64,000 bases of DNA, from contig JACGCK010000014.1 of assembly GCA_014925825.1 (NCBI GenBank), positions 124,001-188,000 of the forward strand, given 5' to 3'. A program made the position numbers and the translations under genes. The stretch is from Pholiota molesta. Lineage: Eukaryota; Basidiomycota; Agaricomycetes; Agaricales; Strophariaceae. This document shows positions 1-9,815 of this stretch, one piece after another. Within the stretch, counting starts at the first letter, position 1, and every line of letters starts with the position of its first letter. The notes below the pieces were generated by a model that was not told the DNA's origin, searched no databases, and saw only the letters and a list, made by a program, of their open reading frames with translations.

Positions 1-110
1 GGAAGACCGATCAAGACCGAGACCGCGGTCCGGTCCACGGTCCATCAAGATTTTCAGAAACTGAAGACCGGCCAAAGACCGGTCTAAACTGGTCTGAACC
101 GGTCTTTCAC
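1..110. repeat. ACCGGTC-rich low-complexity block, left copy
   Basis: The block is dense in the self-complementary word ACCGGT and variants such as GACCGGTCT and GGTCCGGTCC. A second block with the same composition lies at 1347-1550, and the reverse complement of this one resembles part of it. The two may be degenerate terminal repeats of an element spanning about 1-1.55 kb, or independent low-complexity tracts. No coding potential is seen. Confidence 0.6.
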
Positions 111-210
111 TCTCGATAGTCAGTGAAGTATTTTCTATTCAATAATCAGTAAATACTAGCTTATTATGTTAATTTTTAGTTTAGATTTCGAAACAATCGC
201 CGTGTGCACG

Positions 211-228
211 TTTCGGCGTTCGCCGAAA
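211..228. repeat. Perfect hairpin, 8-bp stem and 2-nt loop
   Basis: TTTCGGCG, a TT loop and CGCCGAAA form a perfect inverted repeat. It lies 2 nt before a second, longer hairpin at 231-260. Its function is unknown. Confidence 0.7.
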
Positions 229-230
229 TG

Positions 231-260
231 GCCATCAACCGTGATAACACGGTTGATGGC
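231..260. repeat. Perfect hairpin, 13-bp stem and 4-nt loop
   Basis: GCCATCAACCGTG at 231-243, loop ATAA and CACGGTTGATGGC at 248-260 form a perfect 13-bp stem. No poly-T tract or nearby gene end supports a terminator role. Structure of this kind occurs inside DNA transposons and as isolated palindromes. Confidence 0.75.
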
Positions 261-904
261 TTGCACTCTCACCACCACCACACCCAAACCACGCCCGCCT
301 CAAGCCGCCTCACCCCTCCTCACCCCTCCCTTGCAACAAGGATGTGGGTTCGATCACGCGCGACGACGGAATAGGGGAGGAGGGCACCAAGGGCAGACCC
401 AGGAAGCGGGAGAGCCGCGAAGTGCGTCACCCGCACTATCCATAGTCCCCCACTAACGTGTTTTTTTCACCCTAGCGACGAGCATGCGTCTGCGGCCGCC
501 TCCAGGGCTCGCCGGTCCCCTGCTCTCCGTGCCCCGCCTTTCCCGCGACGACGCCCACCACGTCGACGGACACCCGCCACGTCACCCACGCGTGCCCCCC
601 GACGACACCCACCACGTCACCCCCAACCCAACCAACCACCCTCCACCGACCCCGCCACCGCGACCAGTCGCCCGTTCGCCGCCATTGCCACCACCCTGTC
701 GGCAGCCCATCCACGTCGACGCCGCGGGAGCTCGATGCGCGCTCAGCGAGCGCCATCGCCTCTGGCAGTTGCCCGTTCGCCGCCATCGCCGGACCACCGC
801 GCTTGTCACCGACCGCCTTGGTCATGCTCGCCGGCTGTTGGTTCGTGCCGCCCCTCCCATTCGACATTGCTTGTGCTTACGCTGTGATGATATCACGCGT
901 CTTT

Positions 905-1123
905 GCCAACGACGTCACGATGCGACGATGCCGCGGGAGGGCGCGCTACCGCCCTCCGCCCTTTCCACCCTCATTCTGCCAACGACGTCACGACGCGACG
1001 ACGCCGCGGGAGGGCGCGCTACCGCCCTCTGCCCTTTCCACCCTCATTCTGCCAACGACGTCACGACGCGACGACGCCGCGGGAGGGCGCGCTACCGCCC
1101 TCTGCCCTCTCCACCCTCATCCA
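905..1123. repeat. Tandem repeat, three copies of 73 bp
   Basis: Units start at 905, 978 and 1051 with GCCAACGACGTCACGA and run through a GC-rich core (GCGGGAGGGCGCGCTACCG) to a pyrimidine-rich end. Copies 2 and 3 are nearly identical and copy 1 carries a few substitutions. All frames across the array are open because of base composition, which produces long Pro/Arg-rich ORFs that I do not accept as genes. Each unit contains GACGTC, a palindrome. Confidence 0.85.
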
Positions 1124-1346
1124 CCTCACCCTACTCTACATGCCCTTGCACCAGACTCATCACCTGCCCATCCCGACGGCTGAGCCTGTGAGTACGGCGG
1201 GCATCATCCATACAAGATGATGACGACACCGGTAGTCAGCGCGATGGCAAAGCGCACCCTGCGCCAGGGACAGCACGCCGTCTACATGCACAACGGAACT
1301 GCAATATTGCAGTTCCTGCGACATGGAGACGCTGTGGTGCCGCTCG

Positions 1347-1550
1347 CAAGACCGGTCTGGACCAGTCCCACATTGGTCTGGACTGGTCTGAACCGTAACC
1401 GGTCCTGACCGGTCTTTGGACCGCGGAAGACCGTTCAGGACCGGTCCCCATCGGTTCGGTCCGGTTTTTGGGAGGATTTGGAAATTGTTAGACCGGTCTC
1501 GGTCCCGGTCCAAGCCCTTTGGGGGCAAAAGACCGGACCGGACCGGACTT
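1347..1550. repeat. ACCGGTC-rich low-complexity block, right copy
   Basis: This block repeats GACCGGTCT, GGTCTGGACC, GGTCCGGT and GGACCGGACCGG throughout, like the block at 1-110. The DNA between the two blocks (about 110-1347) holds the hairpins and the 73-bp tandem array but no credible gene. Confidence 0.6.
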
Positions 1551-1784
1551 TCAAGCACTACCCACGGCCACCTCCCGCCGATTCCCAAGTCAAATTCCTG
1601 CCCGGAGGGGCGGGGCCCCCGGCCTGCACTCGATGACCGTACCCTGTGAAGCAGAAGCACCTCGGCCGACGACGTCGAGTCCATCAGCCGCGATGTTCGT
1701 GTTCGGCACCGCGGGACGCATTACTGATTGGTAGCAGACAATATCAATGCAAGTAAGTTACCTTTTAATACTCTCCATCCACGC

Positions 1785-2640
1785 TTACCTCGGCTGTGCC
1801 AGACCCAGTGTCTCGCCACCCACCATCCTCCAACTTGAATGGCGTTCGCGCCACACAAACCCCTGGACCCGACCGCGCATGATAAGATCTGCAAGGCCAT
1901 AGCAGCAGACGACAACGATGGCACTCGCCCTCGACGACTCTCCTTGATCTCGACGACCAGGATCTAGGAACGAAGTATATCAGCCCATTCGTGGAAGGAA
2001 TGTGCACAGAGGGACATACAAGGCGGCAGCGGGCTCGACACCACGCGATGGCGCATACATGGTACGTTCTATCCAGTGTTCATTGCAATGGTGTGCACCA
2101 CAAGCTGACGATGTGCAGGGCGCGCAAGGTACTTCGCCGCTGACCACCCCCGGGCGCGTACGCACCACGCATTCCACACCACACACCACGGCCTGTCTAT
2201 CTACAGCACTCCTCCATCCGTCCACAATCACCTATACCAACGACGACGATCTCGTCTCCCACCGCTTCCCACCTTTCGCCGGCACGGCTCCCATGTGTAC
2301 TTCCCGGTGCCCACCCAGATCCATACCTGACCATCGACGACGACGGGCCAACGCCCTGCAAAGTGCCTCGGGCGACGACGGCAAGTGCACCAGGCGCCGT
2401 GTTCGATATCGTGGGAGGCCTAGTGGAATGCTGGCAGCCAACATCAACATAAATTTCCTTTCTTCGATATGAATTCTTACTTACCTTGGTGAGGCTTGGC
2501 CATGCCAGCGTGGTATCTCCTCGCCACCCACCACCCTCAACCCAGCGGCATTCGCAACTTCCAAACCCATCGACCCAAGGGCCAAACGCGCGTGATACGA
2601 TTCGCAAGGCCATAGCCGCCGACAATGACATCGAGGACGA
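1785..2640. repeat. Diverged internal direct duplication, about 130 bp per copy
   Basis: About 1785-1912 and 2485-2614 are alignable throughout. Both begin near a CTTACCT motif and pass through TCGCCACCCACC. Both then have CCCATCGACCC-like text and a CGCGCATGATA/CGCGTGATA step, and end in GCAAGGCCATAGC. The second copy continues into the sequence shared with the right arm of the large inverted duplication. Confidence 0.6.
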
Positions 2641-3623
2641 CGACGATGATGGAGCCTCGCCGTTGTCACATACCGTGCCGTCCACTCTCCTCGATAACGA
2701 TTCGTCCATTGCAGGCGCTAGCAACGGAGCCCATCAGCCGAAGATCGGATGGCACGGTCGACATGGGACGTACGAGGCCGGGCTCCAAACGGCGTGCAGG
2801 TACGTCCGCGCTCGTTGCGACGGCGTGCAGACAAGCTAACAAACGGATGATTAGCACTTGCACAGCAGCACGAGTGGTATCGCGATTCCTACCACCCATG
2901 GACGCCTGTGCCTCCACTGATGCCTGCTCTTCTCGAGAGTCGACACCTCGCTGAATAATTGGCCGCCAACTCTCGTAGCCACCTTTCCATCTGCGTCGTT
3001 CGTCCTGGACGATGGCGCGCCCTACGGGAAGGCGAGCGGAGAGCTCATCAGGCACGGTCGGTGGCACGGATTCCAGACAGACCAGACCCGCTCATGCACG
3101 ACCTGCGCCCTGATCGCTGCCGGGGGTGACTGGGCATGACTAATGGCGCTGTTGCTGTGAAGGATGCCGCATCACGACGGCGATGGGGTGCGGTGGGGGG
3201 CTGCGAAGGCAATTGAAGGCCAGAGGCGCAGATCAGAGGCGCGGACGGGCGAGGAGGTAGAAGGCAGGATGGACGACACCATCGCCTCGCGGGCGCCATC
3301 CTCTCCAGCCCGCCATCGTCCTATGTAGTGGCTCTGCCCATCCAATCACATCTGCACTCAATGCTGACGCGGATCGACACGCTGGATGACTTATCCGACG
3401 AAGGCGAGTGCGTGCTCACGCGGCCGTAGTTCTGCTGTCGTCGATCGTCAGCTCCAGGCAGGCATGTAAAGGGCAACGTCAGAGGTCATAATGAGCGAAG
3501 AGAAGGCTCGCACTTACCAGGGAAGTAAGTACGTGGCTGTCGACGGCAGAGGTGAGGAGAGAGGAGGAGAGCGGAGGAGAGATGAGGCGGTGGGGCGCGA
3601 GGGTAGACAGTAAGTAAGGTAGC

Positions 3624-3631
3624 CTTATATA
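3624..3631 (-). promoter_or_regulatory. TATA box TATATAAG, left arm
   Basis: On the minus strand TATATAAG is followed by GCTACC and then about 70 nt of CT-rich sequence ending in a GTAAGT donor-like site. The same arrangement occurs on the plus strand at 9116, so the pair is conserved between the arms and points outward. Confidence 0.45.
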
Positions 3632-4955
3632 CAAATGCAACCCATGTAAGTACATAGTAGGATGAAATAGATCGGTTTGGGATAGAAACAAATGCGCGTG
3701 TAGGGTTAGATACTGGGATCGTCAAGTTAAGTGAGCTTTTCAAATTCACGCTATCCCCTCCACATCCCCTTCTCCTGTTTGCGTCGTCGGCCTCGAAACC
3801 TCTATATTATCCTCCTGTATCTACCAGCTATCCATTCTTGTACATATAGAAAGAAATTTGATAAGATTTTAATGTTTTATTGCTATGTTTCAAGCTGTCT
3901 ATGATGCAAAAATGTTATCTCTCACGGAAATGCACTCTCAGCCCAATCCTCACAGGCCTCACAACCCACTCTCAGTGCCAACATCTCACCAAACCCGACC
4001 CTACTAAAGCTTTGTCCACTCCTAGGCGATATCCCCCTGACTAAAAATCTCAAGAAACATGAAAACACGTTTCCAGCACCTTCCCTTCAATCTATGTCCC
4101 CCTCCTTGGACTCCGAATCCTCCACTTCAAGCGCAAATTTTTAGCCAAATGCTTGGGCTGAAATGTTGGCGCAATAGCTCCGTGCTTCTGCGATGGGAAC
4201 ACAATTTACGTGCTTTTTCGTGGGCCCAGGTTGCGCTGCATTTCGAACGTGATTGCGAGGCGAGGTCCAGACACTGGGTGAAATCAGGTGGCACAGAGTG
4301 CCTTCGGCCGCCATTTTCTCATCCAGCTCTGTGAATAGGTAGTATCTAGTGTATTCTAATGTATTTAAAACATTTGTATAATATAATTAAGAAATGCAGC
4401 GGAAACGCGCTCAACAGGGAGCCGGCGTACAATAGAGTAAGTTAGTAACATACTTAGTATCAATAACTGGTATAGCACACTTGTAAATTTCCTTGCAGTA
4501 TCAGTGTTACCATTTCAGGGCACTTAACTCATAGCGTCCAAATTGATGTCCTTCGAGACGCCATTGACGATGAGCAGCGATTTGGAGACACCCGGGCCGA
4601 AGGCTCCAACTGCAGCGCGTCTCTTCTAAAAGTATGTACAGATAAGCAAATACAGGAATAAGTCCCTTTTGTTCAAAAATCACACGAGCACGCAACGAGC
4701 AAGCCTTGAATGGAAAGCGATGAGTGTGTTTCATTTGATTTTATAAAGACGCTCATTGTTTTCCCTTATTATGAGACGACATTGTAGTCGCCTAGCTAAT
4801 TGCCTTTAAATTGTTCATCGTCTGCTGGAGGGACACACCCACACTAGAGGTAGTGATCGTGGCGACAACATCAAAGCCCCCCACAGCCTTTACTCATAGT
4901 TTGTCTCATTGGCCTTCATCAGCAACCTCATTTAGCCTGAACAAAAAAAATGCAT

Positions 4956-5257
4956 GAGCGTCTTCCCGAAATGGAAGGCGATGAGCGTCTGGCTATTTCA
5001 TTATTGTACATGTCGGCGGTCGCAACGACATCTTGCCGGTATGGCAATACTTGCGCTTGGAATTTTGCATGACATGCCTTATTGTATTTCCATACAGCCA
5101 TCGATATCCTACAGGTACAGTTTACCGCACAGTTGGGAGATCACAATTAGATCGAGCATGCTTCAAATTTGAAGGGAAGCAATGAGCATCTTATAGTAAG
5201 TGATGCTTATTAGACGCTCATAACGCACTCATCGCTTTCTATTCCGGGAAGACGCTC
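4956..5257. mobile_element. MITE-like element with about 35-45 bp imperfect terminal inverted repeats
   Basis: The left end at 4956-4990 reads GAGCGTCTTCCCG and then AATGGAAGGCGATGAG. The reverse complement of 5213-5257 reads GAGCGTCTTCCCG and then GAATAGAAAGCGATGAG. The core is AT-rich and has no ORF with a transposase motif. A similar half-arm (GGAAAGCGATGAG...GACGCTCAT) lies at 4712-4756, suggesting a partial relative next to it. I cannot define a clean target-site duplication. Confidence 0.5.
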
Positions 5258-7519
5258 TACATGCTGTGTATAATACTATCACTATCACTATCACAATCAC
5301 AATGTCAGCAGTTATCGACATCCTTCCGGACGTTCATGCTCATCATGAGGTCTTTGTTCGCGCCGGGCGTGGTTGGGGATACTCGAGCATGTTTTGTATG
5401 TTTTCGTACGCGGACTGTGAGTTACAATATAAGCGATAAGATAGCACGAAAAGATAAAGATCATACCTGTGGACTCGGAGGGGATGATGGCGACACATCA
5501 TCGCGTACGGTGTACCCTATTCTCAGGCTGCTGGTGCAGTCTGCTCCGTGATGTGTCGGAGGCCATAGCGTGCAGGATTGAAACTTGACGGGCATCTGGC
5601 GCGTGTGTGCGTCATACCAGCCACGTTGTGTCTCCGCGCCATGAAACACTGAAATACAGTGTTCGTCGTACGAGGAGACAGTATGTAGCTGATACGGGCA
5701 TCCTCTGCCGCCTATCAAATACATGGGCCAGGGTGCGATGTTGGGATCCTCGTCGCTTGTGACAGTCATTTATTCAGGAACTTCCGTGCAGGTGTATGTC
5801 GAGCAGCGCGGGAGTGTAATCTCGTTGCACTTGCAGGCCGAGGGCCCTGTTCTCTCACGGGGCATTCATGGACTTTGTGGTGCAATGTAGGGATGGCGAG
5901 GCGTGCTTGCTGAATGATCCTGGCCAGTCATGAAGACGATCGGTTGGTCTGACGCAGCGGCTTGCTAGGGCACTTGTAGGCACTCATATTCACGTCGAAA
6001 GTGATCGCGTGGCGCTCGCATACCCCTCACGTTGTCAGTACTTGTTCATGTAGTGGTGCTGGTAAGCGCGACAAAACCTTTGGGAAACTCACAACAATGT
6101 GACATCCATTCTCGCTCGCCATCGTGTGATCTACATCCCTCCTAGTCTTCGTGTTGTCGGTGCATGTGCCAGTGTTGAGTGGCGAGCCTTGTCAAAATCG
6201 CCGCCTTGAAGGGTGCAGCGTGCGGCGCGGGCACACGGCCACGTCATCATCTTTCCGCAGTGTTCAAAGTGCGTCGGTGGTTGATACAAGAGGCGGCGGC
6301 GGCGGTACGAGGTTTTGTGGAGGCTGAGCGCATAGCGGTTCGTGTCCTTCGTTAGTGGGGTAGGGCAAGAATGAATAACCGAAACACACCTTGTCCCCCT
6401 GCCCTTTGAAATTCCGCCATACTTCTACTCATCGTACCCGAGTGAAATGTTCGTCGTCCCAAGGCCGCGTCAGCGCGCGCTTGAGATGTGGCCGTTGGAC
6501 TTTGGTGGGGCTTGTATGGGATCCTGCGGCTGTCGGTTGTCTCGGAATCACCGCCAGCCAGAGCCAATCCACATCCATCAACAGCGGGGAGGGACGCATG
6601 GCGCGCGGTGGTGTGCAGCAGAAGTGGTGTTGGACTTCAACATGTCGATAAGGAATTGGTTGGATTGTGTGCTGGAGATTCTAAATGACATGACCTGGAG
6701 GCCGAAGACACATCAGTGGGAGCAGGGAGTAGTATTAATAGGACATTTGATATGCCTTGGAGACCCAGGGCACATCGACGACGATGGAAAGAGATAAACG
6801 CGAGAGCCGCAAGACGAACAATTCCTGTGTTGACACGTCACGTGATTATTTAGGCGCCAACTCGATCTGAGCGAGGAACTGAGCGACGGAATGAGCGACG
6901 TACTCATCTCGCGATCAATTTACTACAGGGGAGAATAGGATATTTTCAGTTTTATTTCTATTGAAGTAAAATGAATGAGAAGAATTGATTATTCTCTGGT
7001 GAGGAAAAAATTATGCCAATAGTTGAAGTCTTTTGTTCGTGAAAACGTCACCTTTATGGATAGATATCCTATATTCCAAAATCTACTGGTAAAGCAGACA
7101 ATAACGGGGCTGAAAAAGGTCTGCCGTATGAGACATATTTGGATAACATGCTGTGCCCGAAAATAAATGATCTTCCTATCTTGGTAAGTTTTATTGTATG
7201 ACACCTTTATTGTTTCTTTGTCAACTCACAAAAGCAACGGAAATTCTCTCAATTATCCCTGCATATAATTTCAAGCAAATTTGTACTATCTCATTACTAT
7301 TCTGTGAGTATATATTTCGCCTTTTCCGCAAATTTTCCCATGTCATAAATGTTTTGGACAAATGTCACAAAACGTCCAAAGATTTTTCCTCGCTTGAAAA
7401 TATCCCCACCGCAGCAGTGTACCCAACATCATCAACCGACATGTTGCTAAATCGGGTTGTTTGTTCATGTTACTAATTTCGACCAGGTGGGACCATGCTT
7501 TACAGCCAGGTGATCAACT

Positions 7520-7695
7520 TGTGAAAATGTTGAGAAATCGTAAATATTTACTTGAACATGGTTTGGCAAGCACAAGCAAACAATGCATTCCCTATCGAGT
7601 CAGTATCGACTTGTGAAAATGTTGAGAAATCGTAAATATTTACCTGAGCATGGATTGCCAAGCACGAGCAAACAATGCATTCCCTATCGACTTGC
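7520..7695. repeat. Tandem duplication, two copies of about 90 bp
   Basis: The text GTGAAAATGTTGAGAAATCG through GCATTCCCTATCGA occurs at 7520-7600 and again at about 7612-7691 with only a few differences. The second copy is the end of the dispersed repeat 7612-8074. Confidence 0.8.
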
Positions 7696-8074
7696 GAAAT
7701 GTTTGAAAATGTTGAGAAATGACCAAGAAATGTTGAAGAAATGACACTTGGTACTTTAATTCTTTTACAGTTTCCAAAGACCGAGCGTGGCGGGTGCAGC
7801 TGCCAGCGAGGTCTGACAATAAAAGATTATAGCAATGATTACAATTTACAGGCTTCTCCAAGGCTTCTCATCAATCAATCACATACAAGTGATAATAACC
7901 CGGGCCATTAATTAAGTATAAGTAAGTAATAAAGTATATCAAAAAAAAATAATTTGATGAACCTGTCCTAAACATAAGTCTGCATCGAGAACTTGGGTGA
8001 GAATTTGGACGTTCGAATAATGTGACGCCATCAGCAAGGTGTTGAGGAGACCGAAGGTCGACCCTTTATTGGAA
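7612..8074 (-). repeat. Dispersed repeat, copy 1 (minus orientation)
   Basis: Read on the minus strand this matches 29258-29667 on the plus strand almost base for base. The match runs from AAAGGGTCGACCTTCGGTC to GGTAAATATTTACGATTTC. The two copies encode nearly identical 73-residue ORFs (MEKPVNCNHCYNLLLSDLAG at the start). This copy has about 40 bp, including CCCGGG, that are missing from the other just upstream of that ORF. High identity with no recognisable protein motif suggests a recently moved non-autonomous element rather than a gene. Confidence 0.75.
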
Positions 8075-9115
8075 CAAAGACATATGATAATTCGATATAA
8101 GTCAAGCGCGGCACTTTACGCGGAAGATGATGTTCGGATGCACAATACGTGAGTTGATGAAGTATGTGCGCCTCCTCGCCGAATACACCATTCGAAAGCA
8201 GAAACAACTATCTTTTACACCTGTCATTAGGACCCTGAACTTCGCAGCCGAGCTGCATGACAATTAAAATATTGTGCACAGGGTGGACCGTGAGGTGAAC
8301 CGTGAGGTGGGTGGAGGATTGTGTACAGCTCCCTGTAGCATACCCAACATGATAATTGCAATTCTTAATTATATCGTACAGTTATCTTGAAATCAATTAC
8401 AAGACATGCCCGACTACCGATTCCCAGTCGCACAGAGGTGGACGAGTGAACGGCGATTACAGGCACTCCGTGCCACCCGATGGTACCCAGTGTCTGGATC
8501 CCCACCTCGTAAACGCATTCGAAATGCAACGCAACCGGGGACCTAGAAAAAGCACGTAAATTATGTTCCATCACAGAAGCACGGAGCTATTAAGCGAACG
8601 TTTCAGCCTAAACCAACGGCCTAATTTCTGCGATTGGGCTGGAAGATTGGGAGCAGGTGGAAGTACATTGAACGGACGCGCTAGAAACACCGTTTGCTCA
8701 TTTCTTGGGTTTTTTGGTCAGGGAGGTATCGGCCTAGGCGCGGGCATAGCTCGGGTAGGGTCGTCCATGCTGAGAAGTTTCCTTTGCGAGCGTGCGGTGA
8801 AGTTTGCTTTGAGGATGCATTTGCGAGAGCAATGAAATATTGCAAATGCAGACGGCTTGAATTGCTGTAATAAAACACTCACAACCTAGTTATTTAATTT
8901 CTACGTAGACTCGAATGACTCAAGCTACATAGCTGGTACATACACGAGTTGCATTTACAGGTTATGAGATCAATATTTACGAGCGGGAGAAGGGGGATGG
9001 CGCGAACGGGACATATTCGCTTAAGTTGACCATCCCGGGCGTCTGACCCTGCACTCGCATCCGTTTCTATCTTAAATCCATTTATTTCGTTCTGTACGTA
9101 TATGTCGTAGAGATG

Positions 9116-9123
9116 TATATAAG
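9116..9123 (+). promoter_or_regulatory. TATA box TATATAAG, right arm
   Basis: TATATAAG is followed by a CT-rich leader (9140-9200) and a GTAAGT donor-like site at 9233. It mirrors the TATA box at 3624-3631 in the left arm. Confidence 0.5.
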
Positions 9124-9283
9124 GGCTACCTACTTTACCATCTATCCTCATTCCCCACCTCCTCCTCTCTCCTCCTCTCTCCTCCACATCTCTCACATCG
9201 CCTTCGCCATCGATAGCCCGCGTCCTTCCCGAGTAAGTGCGCGCCTTCCCGTTCCTTCCCAATCGTCTGACGCTGTCTTTGAC

Positions 9284-9815
9284 ATGTCTATCTGGAGCCG
9301 ATGGGCGACGGGGCCGCGGGATATCGAGCGACAGGCCGCCTTCGTTGGGTAAGTCGCCCAGCGCTCGTCAGGGAAGTGCGCTGACGAGATCGGACGGCGC
9401 GGTCGTTGTGCAGTACCAGGAAGCCCGTACGAGGCGGGGCTGAAGAGGTTGGCGCCAACTCGAACGCGCCGCGCATCGGTGAGTTGTCCTCGCTCGTCCT
9501 CCTCTCTGACCCACCATCGTCTTCACGGCCCATCCGCAGCCGATTGGCGTCGTCTTGTACAGCGGCAGCGGCGCCCGCAGTGCCACCTGGCTACCGCCCC
9601 ACGCGGCGATCGGCGCTCAGCTTGTGCGCAAGTGTTCCCGGTACGTTCCAACAGATTTGTACCGCCAACCACCACTGACGCGATTATCGTGGGCATGCCG
9701 CTATCTAGGATGAACGACGCTGCTTCGAGAGAGGGCAGATGCCCGTCGGCAGCCGATGAGGCGAGGGCGTCGAGGAGAGCGGCATTGAGTGGGAGACGCA
9801 AGCGTCCAGTGGTGG
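9284..9815 (+). pseudogene. Decayed multi-exon unit, unrecognised product
   Basis: After the right-arm TATA box and leader, an ATG at 9284 opens a 65-nt exon that ends at a GGTAAGT donor (9348/9349). An intron ending in TTGTGCAG at 9413 joins in frame to a 65-nt exon ending at GGTGAGT (9478/9479). A third candidate exon follows CCGCAG near 9540 and is Arg/Gln-rich. Continuing further requires unsupported choices, and the left-arm homologue has an early stop, so I treat it as a relic. No domain is recognised. The block could instead be non-coding repeat with chance splice-like words. Confidence 0.25.

Larger units (their letters stand above)
1740..4330 (-). repeat. Left arm of a large diverged inverted duplication
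   Basis: Read on the minus strand, this stretch follows the plus-strand stretch 8410-11200 in order. Matching landmarks are 3905-4330 with 8410-8845 and the TATA plus pyrimidine-rich leader at 3490-3640 with 9100-9250. Others are the GGTAAGT break near 3390 with the one at 9348, and 2590-2870 with the reverse complement of 10210-10520. The arm probably holds a decayed multi-exon unit. An in-frame TGA replaces a Trp/Arg stretch of the right-arm copy shortly after the first candidate ATG. Confidence 0.65.
4331..8409. other. Spacer of the inverted duplication, no credible gene
   Basis: Only short, unrelated ORFs are seen. The spacer contains a MITE-like element (4956-5257), a short ACTATC/CAATCA microsatellite near 5276-5302, a local tandem duplication (7520-7695) and a dispersed repeat (7612-8074). 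The 6391-6800 stretch is open in several frames but shows no splice-supported or recognisable protein. Confidence 0.5.

Noticed and set aside
484..1191. 235-codon plus-strand ORF, rich in Pro and Arg
   Set aside because: It runs through the 73-bp tandem array and GC-rich DNA where all frames are open; no motif and no splice support.
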